DNA from: Hyaloperonospora brassicae
Taxonomy: Eukaryota; Oomycota; Peronosporomycetes; Peronosporales; Peronosporaceae
Direction: 5' to 3'
Assembly (NCBI GenBank): GCA_947650285.1
Contig: CANTFL010000148.1
Coordinates: forward strand, 1 to 64,000
Length of the DNA: 64,000 nucleotides
Shown: piece by piece, positions 1 to 14,905 of the stretch
Layout: each line of letters begins with the position of its first letter
How positions within the stretch are numbered: position 1 is the stretch's first letter
The notes under the pieces: generated by a model
What the model saw: the letters and a program-made list of their open reading frames with translations, nothing else
The model's database searches: none
What the model was told of the DNA's origin: nothing
Position numbers and translations under genes: made by a program

Positions 1-3000
1 ATCCGATCGACGCTTGATCGATCTCCACCTTGACCTGCGCCGGCGACCTCGCATCCTCGTTTCCCCTTCGACAATCTTGCGATCGCCATTCACTAAATTC
101 GAGCCTCTGACCAGTCGGGTGTGCTCTTCTTGCAACTCACCATCCTTGAACCCGATCCCGTCTGACTGATGGCTGGACCGTTCTTGTAACAGATCAGCTA
201 CCTCCAGACTCGGTGCCTCCGTTCGTAATCTCTCTTGTGGCGTCAATCTCTTGCTTCGTTCGGTCTTGTATCCACTCGACGCTTTTAATCTTCTTTGTAA
301 TATCGATCGCCGAAGGTATCTTCATAGATAGTCGATCTCCACTTATAGGGTGATCGCTGCAGAGTAATTCGCGCCCCCAGTCCAGATCGGCTAGCAAATC
401 GAGATATAATTACAGACCATTACACTCGTCTTCAACACCTTCGCCATTCTGACCATCTCGAGTCGACATCCCGCCTGACTGACGTCTGGACTCTCCATGC
501 ACCGTATCAATCTCGTCAGGGTCGCCGTCTTTGGTCGCGCTGTCTTCACATACCGATCGATTCAATCCGATCGACGCTTGATCGATCTCCATATTGACCT
601 GCGCCGGCGACCTCGCATGATCGTTTCCCTTCGACAATCTCACGGTCGCATTCATTTCGAGTCCTCTAACCAGTCGGGTGTGCTCTTCTTGCAACCCACC
701 ATCCTTGAACCCGATCCCGTCTGACTGACGGCTGGACCGTTCTTGTAACAGATCAGCTACCTCAGATTCGGTGCCTCCGTTCGTAATCTCTCTTGTGGCG
801 TCAATCTCTTGCTTCGTTCGGTCTTGTATCCACTCGACGCTTTTAATCTTCTTTGTAATATCGATCGCCGAAGGTATCTTCATAGATAGTCGATCTCCAC
901 TTATAGGGTGATCGCTGCAGAGTAATTCGCGCCCCCAGTCCAGATCGGCTAGCAAATCGAGATATAATTACAGACCATTACACTCGTCTTCAACACCTTC
1001 GCCATTCTGACCATCTCGAGTCGATATCCCGCCTGACTGACGTCTGGACTCTCCATGCACCGTATCAATCTCGTCAGGGTCGCCGTCTTTGGTCGCGCTG
1101 TCTTCACATACCGATCGTTTCAATCCGATTGGCGCTTGATCGATCTCCATATTGACCTGCGCCGGCGACCTCGCATCCTCGTTTCCCTTCGACAATCTCA
1201 CGGTCGCATTCATTTCGAGTCCTCTAACCAGTCGGGTGTGCTCTTCTTGCAGCTCACCATCCTTGAACCCGATCCCGTCTGACTGACGGCTGGACCGTTC
1301 TTGTAACAGATCAGCTACCTCAGATTCGGTGCCTCCGTTCGCAATCTCTCTTGTGGCGTCAATCTCTTGCTTCGTTCGGTCTTGTATCCACTCGACGCTT
1401 TTAATCTTCTTTGTAATATCGATCGCCGAAGGTATCTTCATAGATAGTCGATCTCCACTTATAGGGTGATCGCTGCAGAGTAATTCGCGCCCCCAGTCCA
1501 GATCGGCTAGCAAATCGAGATATAATTACAGACCATTACACTCGTCTTCAACACCTTCGCCATTCTGACCATCTCGAGTCGACATCCCGCCTGACTGACG
1601 TCTGGACTCTCCATGCACCGTATCAATCTCGTCAGGGTCGCCGTCTTTGGTCGCGCTGTCTTCACATACCGATCGTTTCAATCCGATTGGCGCTTGATCG
1701 ATCTCCATATTGACCTGCGCCGGCGACCTCGCATGATCGTTTCCCTTCGACAATCTCACGGTCGCATTCATTTCGAGTCCTCTAACCAGTCGGGTGTGCT
1801 CTTCTTGCAACTCACCATCCTTGAACCCGATCCCGTCTGACTGACGGCTGGACCGTTCTTGTAACAGATCAGCTACCTCAGATTCGGTGCCTCCGTTCGT
1901 AATATCTCTTGTGGCGTCAATCTCTTGCTTCGTTCGGTCTTGTATCCACTCGACGCTTTTAATCTTCTTTGTAATATCGATCGCCGAAGGTATCTTCATA
2001 GATAGTCGATCTCCACTTATAGGGTGATCGCTGCAGAGTAATTCGCGCCCCCAGTCCAGATCGGCTAGCAAATCGAGATATAATTACAGACCATTACACT
2101 CGTCTTCAACACCTTCGCCATTCTGACCATCTCGAGTCGACATCCCGCCTGACTGACGTCTGGACTCTCCATGCACCGTATCACTCTCGTCAGGGTCGCC
2201 GTCTTTGGTCGCGCTGTCTTCACATACCGATCGTTTCAATCCGATTGGCGCTTGATCGATCTCCATATTGACCTGCGCCGGCGACCTCGCATGATCGTTT
2301 CCCTTCGACAATCTCACGGTCGCATTCATTTCGAGTCCTCTAACCAGTCGGGTGTGCTCTTCTTGCAACTCACCATCCTTGAACCCGATCCCGTCTGACT
2401 GACGGCTGGACCGTTCTTGTAACAGATCAGCTACCTCAGATTCGGTGCCTCCGTTCGTAATCTCTCTTGTGGCGTCAATCTCTTGCTTCGTTCGGTCTTG
2501 TATCCACTCGACGCTTTTAATCTTCTTTGTAATATCGATCGCCGAAGGTATCTTCATAGATAGTCGATCTCCACTTATAGGGTAATCGCTGCAGAGTAAT
2601 TCGCGCCCCCATTCCAGATCGGCTAGCAAATCGAGATATAATTACAGACCATTACACTCGTCTTCAACACCTTCGCCATTCTGACCATCTCGAGTCGACA
2701 TCTCGCCTGACTGACGTCTGGACTCTCCATGCACCGTATCAATCTCGTCAGGGTCGCCGTCTTTGGTCGCGCTGTCTTCACATACCGATCGTTTCAATCC
2801 GATTGGCGCTTGATCGATCTCCATATTGACCTGCGCCGGCGACCTCGCATCCTCGTTTCCCTTCGACAATCTCACGGTCGCATTCATTTCGAGTCCTCTA
2901 TCCAGTCGGGTGTGCTCTTCTTGCAACTCACCATCCTTGAACCCGATCCCGTCTGACTGACGGCTGGACCGTTCTTGTAACAGATCAGCTACCTCAGATT

Positions 3001-6000
3001 CGGTGCCTTCGTTCGTAATATCTCTTGTGGCGTCAATCTCTTGCTTCGTTCGGTCTTGTATCCACTCGACGCTTTTAATCTTCTTTGTAATATCGATCGC
3101 CGAAGGTATCTTCATAGATAGTCGATCTCCACTTATAGGGTAATCGCTGCAGATTAATTCGCGCCCCCAGTCCAGATCGGCTAGCAAATCGAGATATAAT
3201 TACAGACCATTACACTCGTCTTCAACACCTTCGCCATTCTGACCATCTCGAGTCTACATCCCGCCTGACTGACGTCTGGACTCTCCATGCACCGTATCAA
3301 TCTCGTCAGGGTCGCCGTCTTTGGTCGCGCTGTCTTCACATACCGATCGTTTCAATCCGATCGACGCTTGATCGATCTTCATATTGACCTGCGCCGGCGA
3401 CCTCGCATGATCGTTCCTCTTGGACAATCTCACGGTCGCATTCATTTCGAGTCCTCTAACCAGTCGGGTGTGCTCTTCTTGCAACCCACCATCCTTGAAC
3501 CCGATCCCGTCTGACTGACGGCTGGACCGTTCTTGTGACAGATCAGCTACCTCAGATTCGGTGCCTTCGTTCGTAATCTCTCTTGTGGCGTCATTCTCTT
3601 GCTTCGTTCGGTCTTGTATCCACTCGACGCTTTTAATCTTCTTTGTAATATCGATCGCCGAAGGTATCTTCATAGATAGTCGATCTTCACTTATAGGGTG
3701 ATCGCTGCAGATTAATTCGCGCCCCCATTCCAGATCGGCTAGCAAATCGAGATATAATTACAGACCATTACACTCGTCTTCAACACCTTCGCCATTCTGA
3801 CCATCTCGAGTCGACATCCCGCCTGACTGACGTCTGGACTCTCCATGCACCGTATCAATCTCGTCAGGGTCGCCGTCTTTGGTCGCGCTGTCTTCACATA
3901 CCGATCGTTTCAATCCGATTGGCGCTTGATCGATCTCCATATTGACCTGCGCCGGCGACCTCGCATGATCGTTTCCCTTCGACAATCTCACGATCGCATT
4001 CATTTCGAGCCCTCTATCCAGTCGGGTGTGCTCTTCTTGCAACTCACCATCCTTGAACCCGATCCCGTCTGACTGACGGCTGGACCGTTCTTGTAACAGA
4101 TCAGCTACCTCAGATTCGGTGCCTTCGTTCGTAATATCTCTTGTGGCGTCAATCTCTTGCTTCGTTCGGTCTTGTATCCACTCGACACTTTTAATCTTCT
4201 TTGTAATATCGATCGCCGAAGGTACCTCCATAGATAGTCGATCTCCACTTATAGGGTGATCGCTGCAGATTAATTCGCGCCCCCATTCCAGATCGGCTAG
4301 CAAATCGAGATATAATTACAGACCATTACACTCGTCTTCAACACCTTCGCCATTCTGACCATCTCGAGTCGACATCCCGCCTGACTGACGTCTGGACTCT
4401 CCATGCACCGTATCAATCTCGTCAGGGTCGCCGTCTTTGGTCGTGCTGTCTTCACATACCGATCGTTTCAATCCGATTGGCGCTTGATCGATCTCCATAT
4501 TGACCTGCGCCGGCGACCTCGCATGATCGTTTCCCTTCGACAATCTCACGGTCGCATTCATTTCGAGCCCTCTATCCAGTCGGGTGTGCTCTTCTTGCAA
4601 CTCACCATCCTTGAACCCGATCCCGTCTGACTGACGGCTGGACCGTTCTTATAACAGATCAGCTACCTCAGATTCGGTGCCTTCGTTCGTAATATCTCTT
4701 GTGGCGTCAATCTCTTGCTTCGTTCGGTCTTGTATCCACTCGACGCTTTTAATCTTCTTTGTAATATCGATCGCCGAAGGTATCTTCATAGATAGTCGAT
4801 CTCCACTTATAGGGTAATCGCTGCAGATTAATTCGCGCCCCCAGTCCAGATCGGCTAGCAAATCGAGATATAATTACAGACCATTACACTCGTCTTCAAC
4901 ACCTTCGCCATTCTGACCATCTCGAGTCGACATCCCGCCTGACTGACGTCTGGACTCTCCATGCACCGTATCAATCTCGTCAGGGTCGCCGTCTTTGGTC
5001 GCGCTGTCTTCACATACCGATCGTTTCAATCCGATTGGCGCTTGATCGATCTCCATATTGACCTGCGCCGGCGACCTCGCATGATCGTTTCCCTTCGACA
5101 ATCTCACGGTCGCATTCATTTCGAGTCCTCTAACCAGTCGGGTGTGCTCTTCTTGCAACTCACCATCCTTGAACCCGATCCCGTCTGACTGACGGCTGGA
5201 CCGTTCTTGTAACAGATCAGCTACCTCAGATTCGGTGCCTTCGTTCGTAATATCTCTTGTGGCGTCAATCTCTTGCTTCGTTCGGTCTTGTATCCACTCG
5301 ACGCTTTTAATCTTCTTTGTAATATCGATCGCCGAAGGTATCTTCATAGATAGTCGATCTCCACTTATAGGGTAATCGCTGCAGATTAATTCGCGCCCCC
5401 AGTCCAGATCGGCTAGCAAATCGAGATATAATTACAGACCATTACACTCGTCTTCAACACCTTCGCCATTCTGACCATCTCGAGTCGACATCCCGCCTGA
5501 CTGACGTCTGGACTCTCCATGCACCGTATCAATCTCGTCAGGGTCGCCGTCTTTGGTCGCGCTGTCTTCACATACCGATCGTTTCAATCCGATTGGCGCT
5601 TGATCGATCTCCATATTGACCTGCGCCGGCGACCTCGCATGATCGTTTCCCTTCGACAATCTCACGGTCGCATTCATTTCGAGTCCTCTAACCAGTCGGG
5701 TGTGCTCTTCTTGCAACTCACCATCCTTGAACCCGATCCCGTCTGACTGACGGCTGGACCGTTCTTGTAACAGATCAGCTACCTCAGATTCGGTGCCTTC
5801 GTTCGTAATATCTCTTGTGGCGTCAATCTCTTGCTTCGTTCGGTCTTGTATCCACTCGACGCTTTTAATCTTCTTTGTAATATCGATCGCCGAAGGTATC
5901 TTCATAGATAGTCGATCTCCACTTATAGGGTGATCGCTGCAGATTAATTCGCGCCCCCAGTCCAGATCGGCTAGCAAATCGAGATATAATTACAGACCAT

Positions 6001-8221
6001 TACACTCGTCTTCAACACCTTCGCCATTCTGACCATCTCGAGTCGACATCCCGCCTGACTGACGTCTGGACTCTCCATGCACCGTATCAATCTCGTCAGG
6101 GTCGCCGTCTTTGGTCGCGCTGTCTTCACATACCGATCGTTTCAATCCGATTGGCGCTTGATCGATCTCCACATTGACCTGCGCCGGCGACCTCGCATGA
6201 TCGTTTCCCTTCGACAATCTCACGGTCGCATTCATTTCGAGCCCTCTATCCAGTCGGGTGTGCTCTTCTTGCAACTCACCATCCTTGAACCCGATCCCGT
6301 CTGACTGACGGCTGGACCGTTCTTGTAACAGATCAGCTACCTCAGATTCGGTGCCTTCGTTCGTAATATCTCTTGTGGCGTCAATCTCTTGCTTCGTTCG
6401 GTCTTGTATCCACTCGACGCTTTTAATCTTCTTTGTAATATCGATCGCCGAAGGTATCTTCATAGATAGTCGATCTCCACTTATAGGGTAATCGCTGCAG
6501 ATTAATTCGCGCCCCCAGTCCAGATCGGCTAGCAAATCGAGATATAATTACAGACCATTACACTCGTCTTCAACACCTTCGCCATTCTGACCATCTCGAG
6601 TCGACATCCCGCCTGACTGACGTCTGGACTCTCCATGCACCGTATCAATCTCGTCAGGGTCGCCGTCTTTGGTCGCGCTGTCTTCACATACCGATCGTTT
6701 CAATCCGATTGGCGCTTGATCGATCTCCATATTGACCTGCGCCGGCGACCTCGCATGATCGTTTCCCTTCGACAATCTCACGGTCGCATTCATTTCGAGT
6801 CCTCTAACCAGTCGGGTGTGCTCTTCTTGCAACTCACCATCCTTGAACCCGATCCCGTCTGACTGACGGCTGGACCGTTCTTGTAACAGATCAGCTACCT
6901 CAGATTCGGTGCCTTCGTTCGTAATCTCTCTTGTGGCGTCAATATCTTGCTTCGTTCGGTCTTGTATCCACTCGACGCTTTTAATCTTCTTTGTAATATC
7001 GATCGCCGAAGGTATCTTCATAGATAGTCGATCTCCACTTATAGGGTGATCGCTGCAGATTAATTCGCGCCCCCAGTCCAGATCGGCTAGCAAATCGAGA
7101 TATAATTACAGACCATTACACTCGTCTTCAACCCCTTCGCCATTCTGACCATCTCGAGTCGACATCCCGCCTGACTGACGTCTGGACTCTCCATGCACCG
7201 TATCAATCTCGTCAGGGTCGCCGTCTTTGGTCGCGCTGTCTTCACATACCGATCGTTTCAATCCGATTGGCGCTTGATCGATCTCCATATTGACCTGCGC
7301 CGGCGACCTCGCATGATCGTTTCCCTTCGACAATCTCACGGTCGCATTCATTTCGAGTCCTCTAACCAGTCGGGTGTGCTCTTCTTGCAACCCACCATCC
7401 TTGAACCCGATCCCGTCTGACTGACGGCTGGACCGTTCTTTTAACAGATCAGCTACCTCAGATTCGGTGCCTTCGTTCGTAATATCTCTTGTGGCGTCAA
7501 TCTCTTGCTTCGTTCGGTCTTGTATCCACTCGACACTTTTAATCTTCTTTGTAATATCGATCGCCGAAGGTATCTTCATAGATAGTCGATCTCCACTTAT
7601 AGGGTGATCGCTGCAGATTAATTCGCGCCCCCATTCCAGATCGGCTAGCAAATCGAGATATAATTACAGACCATTACACTCGTCTTCAACACCTTCGCCA
7701 TTCTGACCATCTCGAGTCGACATCCCGCCTGACTGACGTCTGGACTCTCCATGCACCGTATCAATCTCGTCAGGGTCGCCGTCTTTGGTCGCGCTGTCTT
7801 CACATACCGATCGTTTCAATCCGATTGGCGCTTGATCGATCTCCATATTGACCTGCGCCGGCGACCTCGCATGATCGTTTCCCTTCGACAATCTCACGGT
7901 CGCATTCATTTCGAGTCCTCTATCCAGTCGGGTGTGCTCTTCTTGCAACTCACCATCCTTGAACCCGATCCCGTCTGACTGACGGCTGGACCGTTCTTGT
8001 AACAGATCAGCTACCTCAGATTCGGTGCCTTCGTTCGTAATATCTCTTGTGGCGTCAATCTCTTGCTTCGTTCGGTCTTGTATCCACTCGACGCTTTTAA
8101 TCTTCTTTGTAATATCGATCGCCGAAGGTATCTTCATAGATAGTCGATCTCCACTTATAGGGTGATCGCTGCAGATTAATTCGCGCCCCCAGTCCAGATC
8201 GGCTAGCAAATCGAGATATAA

Positions 8222-10441
8222 TTACAGACCATTACACTCGTCTTCAACACCTTCGCCATTCTGACCATCTCGAGTCGACATCCCGCCTGACTGACGTCTG
8301 GACTCTCCATGCACCGTATCAATCTCGTCAGGGTCGCCGTCTTTGGTCGCGCTGTCTTCACATACCGATCGTTTCAATCCGATTGGCGCTTGATCGATCT
8401 CCATATTGACCTGCGCCGGCGACCTCGCATGATCGTTTCCCTTCGACAATCTCACGGTCGCATTCATTTCGAGTCCTCTAACCAGTCGGGTGTGCTCTTC
8501 TTGCAACTCACCATCCTTGAACCCGATCCCGTCTGACTGACGGCTGGACCGTTCTTGTAACAGATCAGCTACCTCAGATTCGGTGCCTTCGTTCGTAATA
8601 TCTCTTGTGGCGTCAATCTCTTGCTTCGTTCGGTCTTGTATCCACTCGACGCTTTTAATCTTCTTTGTAATATCGATCGCCGAAGGTATCTTCATAGATA
8701 GTCGATCTCCACTTATAGGGTGATCGCTGCAGATTAATTCGCGCCCCCAGTCCAGATCGGCTAGCAAATCGAGATATAATTACAGACCATTACACTCGTC
8801 TTCAACACCTTCGCCATTCTGACCATCTCGAGTCGACATCCCGCCTGACTGACGTCTGGACTCTCCATGCACCGTATCAATCTCGTCAGGGTCGCCGTCT
8901 TTGGTCGCGCTGTCTTCACATACCGATCGTTTCAATCCGATTGGCGCTTGATCGATCTCCATATTGACCTGCGCCGGCGACCTCGCATGATCGTTTCCCT
9001 TCGACAATCTCACGGTCGCATTCATTTCGAGTCCTCTAACCAGTCGGGTGTGCTCTTCTTGCAACTCACCATCCTTGAACCCGATCCCGTCTGACTGACG
9101 GCTGGACCGTTCTTGTAACAGATCAGCTACCTCAGATTCGGTGCCTTCGTTCGTAATATCTCTTGTGGCGTCAATCTCTTGCTTCGTTCGGTCTTGTATC
9201 CACTCGACGCTTTTAATCTTCTTTGTAATATCGATCGCCGAAGGTATCTTCATAGATAGTCGATCTCCACTTATAGGGTGATCGCTGCAGATTAATTCGC
9301 GCCCCCAGTCCAGATCGGCTAGCAAATCGAGATATAATTACAGACCATTACACTCGTCTTCAACACCTTCGCCATTCTGACCATCTCGAGTCGACATCCC
9401 GCCTGACTGACGTCTGGACTCTCCATGCACCGTATCAATCTCGTCAGGGTCGCCGTCTTTGGTCGCGCTGTCTTCACATACCGATCGTTTCAATCCGATT
9501 GGCGCTTGATCGATCTCCATATTGACCTGCGCCGGCGACCTCGCATGATCGTTTCCCTTCGACAATCTCACGGTCGCATTCATTTCGAGTCCTCTAACCA
9601 GTCGGGTGTGCTCTTCTTGCAACTCACCATCCTTGAACCCGATCCCGTCTGACTGACGGCTGGACCGTTCTTGTAACAGATCAGCTACCTCAGATTCGGT
9701 GCCTTCGTTCGTAATATCTCTTGTGGCGTCAATCTCTTGCTTCGTTCGGTCTTGTATCCACTCGACGCTTTTAATCTTCTTTGTAATATCGATCGCCGAA
9801 GGTATCTTCATAGATAGTCGATCTCCACTTATAGGGTGATCGCTGCAGATTAATTCGCGCCCCCAGTCCAGATCGGCTAGCAAATCGAGATATAATTACA
9901 GACCATTACACTCGTCTTCAACACCTTCGCCATTCTGACCATCTCGAGTCGACATCCCGCCTGACTGACGTCTGGACTCTCCATGCACCGTATCAATCTC
10001 GTCAGGGTCGCCGTCTTTGGTCGCGCTGTCTTCACATACCGATCGTTTCAATCCGATTGGCGCTTGATCGATCTCCATATTGACCTGCGCCGGCGACCTC
10101 GCATGATCGTTTCCCTTCGACAATCTCACGGTCGCATTCATTTCGAGTCCTCTAACCAGTCGGGTGTGCTCTTCTTGCAACTCACCATCCTTGAACCCGA
10201 TCCCGTCTGACTGACGGCTGGACCGTTCTTGTAACAGATCAGCTACCTCAGATTCGGTGCCTTCGTTCGTAATATCTCTTGTGGCGTCAATCTCTTGCTT
10301 CGTTCGGTCTTGTATCCACTCGACGCTTTTAATCTTCTTTGTAATATCGATCGCCGAAGGTATCTTCATAGATAGTCGATCTCCACTTATAGGGTGATCG
10401 CTGCAGATTAATTCGCGCCCCCAGTCCAGATCGGCTAGCAA
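8222..10441. repeat. Homogeneous block of four satellite monomers
   Basis: Four successive monomers (8222, 8780, 9338 and 9896 onward) give identical translations on both strands, whereas copies nearer the array ends differ at several positions. This points to recent amplification or conversion in the array interior. Copies at both ends of the visible array (to about 2629 and from about 13231) share the variant AGAGTAATT, while the interior carries AGATTAATT. Confidence 0.8.
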
Positions 10442-10453
10442 ATCGAGATATAA

Positions 10454-13400
10454 TTACAGACCATTACACTCGTCTTCAACACCTTCGCCATTCTGACCAT
10501 CTCGAGTCGACATCCCGCCTGACTGACGTCTGGACTCTCCATGCACCGTATCAATCTCGTCAGGGTCGCCGTCTTTGGTCGCGCTGTCTTCACATACCGA
10601 TCGTTTCAATCCGATTGGCGCTTGATCGATCTCCATATTGACCTGCGCCGGCGACCTCGCATGATCGTTTCCCTTCGACAATCTCACGGTCGCATTCATT
10701 TCGAGTCCTCTAACCAGTCGGGTGTGCTCTTCTTGCAACTCACCATCCTTGAACCCGATCCCGTCTGACTGACGGCTGGACCGTTCTTGTAACAGATCAG
10801 CTACCTCAGATTCGGTGCCTTCGTTCGTAATCTCTCTTGTGGCGTCAATCTCTTGCTTCGTTCGGTCTTGTATCCACTCGACGCTTTTAATCTTCTTTGT
10901 AATATCGATCGCCGAAGGTATCTTCATAGATAGTCGATCTCCACTTATAGGGTGATCGCTGCAGATTAATTCGCGCCCCCAGTCCAGATCGGCTAGCAAA
11001 TCGAGATATAATAACAGACCATTACACTCGTCTTCAACCCCTTCGCCATTCTGACCATCTCGAGTCGACATCCCGCCTGACTGACGTCTGGACTCTCCAT
11101 GCACCGTATCAATCTCGTCAGGGTCGCCGTCTTTGGTCGCGCTGTCTTCACATACCGATCGTTTCAATCCGATTGGCGCTTGATCGATCTCCATATTGAC
11201 CTGCGCCGGCGACCTCGCATGATCGTTTCCCTTCGACAATCTCACGGTCGCATTCATTTCGAGCCCTCTATCCAGTCGGGTGTGCTCTTCTTGCAACTCA
11301 CCATCCTTGAACCCGATCCCGTCTGACTGACGGCTGGACCGTTCTTGTAACAGATCAGCTACCTCAGATTCGGTGCCTTCGTTCGTAATATCTCTTGTGG
11401 CGTCAATCTCTTGCTTCGTTCGGTCTTGTATCCACTCGACGCTTTTAATCTTCTTTGTAATATCGATCGCCGAAGGTATCTTCATAGATAGTCGATCTCC
11501 ACTTATAGGGTAATCGCTGCAGATTAATTCGCGCCCCCAGTCCAGATCGGCTAGCAAATCGAGATATAATTACAGACCATTACACTCGTCTTCAACACCT
11601 TCGCCATTCTGACCATCTCGAGTCGACATCCCGCCTGACTGACGTCTGGACTCTCCATGCACCGTATCAATCTCGTCAGGGTCGCCGTCTTTGGTCGCGC
11701 TGTCTTCACATACCGATCGTTTCAATCCGATTGGCGCTTGATCGATCTCCATATTGACCTGCGCCGGCGACCTCGCATGATCGTTTCCCTTCGACAATCT
11801 CACGGTCGCATTCATTTCGAGTCCTCTAACCAGTCGGGTGTGCTCTTCTTGCAACTCACCATCCTTGGACCCGATCCCGTCTGACTGACGGCTGGACCGT
11901 TCTTGTAACAGATCAGCTACCTCAGATTCGGTGCCTTCGTTCGTAATCTCTCTTGTGGCGTCAATATCTTGCTTCGTTCGGTCTTGTATCCACTCGACGC
12001 TTTTAATCTTCTTTGTAATATCGATCGCCGAAGGTATCTTCATAGATAGTCGATCTCCACTTATAGGGTGATCGCTGCAGATTAATTCGCGCCCCCAGTC
12101 CAGATCGGCTAGCAAATCGAGATATAATAACAGACCATTACACTCGTCTTCAACCCCTTCGCCATTCTGACCATCTCGAGTCGACATCCCGCCTGACTGA
12201 CGTCTGGACTCTCCATGCACCGTATCAATCTCGTCAGGGTCGCCGTCTTTGGTCGCGCTGTCTTCACATACCGATCGTTTCAATCCGATTGGCGCTTGAT
12301 CGATCTCCATATTGACCTGCGCCGGCGACCTCGCATGATCGTTTCCCTTCGACAATCTCACGGTCGCATTCATTTCGAGTCCTCTAACCAGTCGGGTGTG
12401 CTCTTCTTGCAACTCACCATCCTTGAACCCGATCCCGTCTGACTGACGGCTGGACCGTTCTTGTAACAGATCAGCTACCTCAGATTCGGTGCCTTCGTTC
12501 GTAATATCTCTTGTGGCGTCAATCTCTTGCTTCGTTCGGTCTTGTATCCACTCGACGCTTTTAATCTTCTTTGTAATATCGATCGCCGAAGGTATCTTCA
12601 TAGATAGTCGATCTCCACTTATAGGGTGATCGCTGCAGATTAATTCGCGCCCCCAGTCCAGATCGGCTAGCAAATCGAGATATAATTACAGACCATTACA
12701 CTCGTCTTCAACACCTTCGCCATTCTGACCATCTCGAGTCGACATCCCGCCTGACTGACGTCTGGACTCTCCATGCACCGTATCAATCTCGTCAGGGTCG
12801 CCGTCTTTGGTCGCGCTGTCTTCACATACCGATCGTTTCAATCCGATTGGCGCTTGATCGATCTCCATATTGACCTGCGCCGGCGACCTCGCATGATCGT
12901 TTCCCTTCGACAATCTCACGGTCGCATTCATTTCGAGTCCTCTAACCAGTCGGGTGTGCTCTTCTTGCAACTCACCATCCTTGGACCCGATCCCGTCTGA
13001 CTGACGGCTGGACCGTTCTTGTAACAGATCAGCTACCTCAGATTCGGTGCCTTCGTTCGTAATCTCTCTTGTGGCGTCAATCTCTTGCTTCGTTCGGTCT
13101 TGTATCCACTCGACGCTTTTAATCTTCTTTGTAATATCGATCGCCGAAGGTATCTTCATAGATAGTCGATCTCCACTTATAGGGTGATCGCTGCAGAGTA
13201 ATTCGCGCCCCCAGTCCAGATCGGCTAGCAAATCGAGATATAATTACAGACCATTACACTCGTCTTCAACACCTTCGCCATTCTGACCATCTCGAGTCGA
13301 CATCCCGCCTGACTGACGTCTGGACTCTCCATGCACCGTATCAATCTCGTCAGGGTCGCCGTCTTTGGTCGCGCTGTCTTCACATACCGATCGTTTCAAT

Positions 13401-14905
13401 CCGATTGGCGCTTGATCGATCTCCATATTGACCTGCGCCGGCGACCTCGCATGATCGTTTCCCTTCGACAATCTCACGGTCGCATTCATTTCGAGTCCTC
13501 TAACCAGTCGGGTGTGCTCTTCTTGCAACCCACCATCCTTGAACCCGATCCCGTCTGACTGACGGCTGGACCGTTCTTGTAACAGATCAGCTACCTCAGA
13601 TTCGGTGCCTTCGTTCGTAATATCTCTTGTGGCGTCAATCTCTTGCTTCGTTCGGTCTTGTATCCACTCGACGCTTTTAATCTTCTTTGTAATATCGATC
13701 GCCGAAGGTATCTTCATAGATAGTCGATCTCCACTTATAGGGTGATCGCTGCAGAGTAATTCGCGCCCCCAGTCCAGATCGGCTAGCAAATCGAGATATA
13801 ATTACAGACCATTACACTCGTCTTCAACACCTTCGCCATTCTGACCATCTCGAGTCGACATCCCGCCTGACTGACGTCTGGACTCTCCATGCACCGTATC
13901 AATCTCGTCAGGGTCGCCGTCTTTGGTCGCGCTGTCTTCACATACCGATCGTTTCAATCCGATTGGCGCTTGATCGATCTCCATATTGACCTGCGCCGGC
14001 GACCTCGCATGATCGTTTCCCTTCGACAATCTCACGGTCGCATTCATTTCGAGTCCTCTAACCAGTCGGGTGTGCTCTTCTTGCAACTCACCATCCTTGG
14101 ACCCGATCCCGTCTGACTGACGGCTGGACCGTTCTTGTAACAGATCAGCTACCTCAGATTCGGTGCCTTCGTTCGTAATCTCTCTTGTGGCGTCAATCTC
14201 TTGCTTCGTTCGGTCTTGTATCCACTCGACGCTTTTAATCTTCTTTGTAATATCGATCGCCGAAGGTATCTTCATAGATAGTCGATCTCCACTTATAGGG
14301 TGATCGCTGCAGATTAATTCGCGCCCCCCCAGTCCAGATCGGCTAGCAAATCGAGATATAATTACAGACCATTACACTCGTCTTCAACACCTTCGCCATT
14401 CTGACCATCTCGAGTCGACATCCCGCCTGACTGACGTCTGGACTCTCCATGCACCGTATCAATCTCGTCAGGGTCGCCGTCTTTGGTCGCGCTGTCTTCA
14501 CATACCGATCGTTTCAATCCGATTGGCGCTTGATCGATCTCCATATTGACCTGCGCCGGCGACCTCGCATTCGTTTCCCTTCGACAATCTCACGGTCGCA
14601 TTCATTTCGAGTCCTCTAACCAGTCGGGTGTGCTCTTCTTGCAACTCACCATCCTTGGACCCGATCCCGTCTGACTGACGGCTGGACCGTTCTTGTAACA
14701 GATCAGCTACCTCAGATTCGGTGCCTTCGTTCGTAATCTCTCTTGTGGCGTCAATCTCTTGCTTCGTTCGGTCTTGTAACCACTCGACGCTTTTAATCTT
14801 CTTTGTAATATCGATCGCCGAAGGTATCTTCATAGATAGTCGATCTCCACTTATAGGGTGATCGCTGCAGAGTAATTCGCGCCCCCAGTCCAGATCGGCT
14901 AGCAA
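10454..14905. repeat. Dimeric higher-order repeat (about 1116 bp) in the satellite
   Basis: Diagnostic variants alternate between neighbouring monomers. CCTTGGACCC is seen near 11864, 12980 and 14096 (1116 bp apart), with CCTTGAACCC in the copies between. The stop-removing variant AATAACAG occurs near 11010 and 12126, also 1116 bp apart. This is a two-monomer higher-order unit. The rule breaks at the last copies, where the near-14654 monomer also has the GGACCC form. Confidence 0.65.

Noticed and set aside
410..14905. 181- and 367-codon minus-strand frames in every satellite copy as genes
   Set aside because: They are periodic, open with TTG rather than ATG, and are explained by a 186-codon repeat length and descent from a retroelement domain whose own frame is shifted relative to them.
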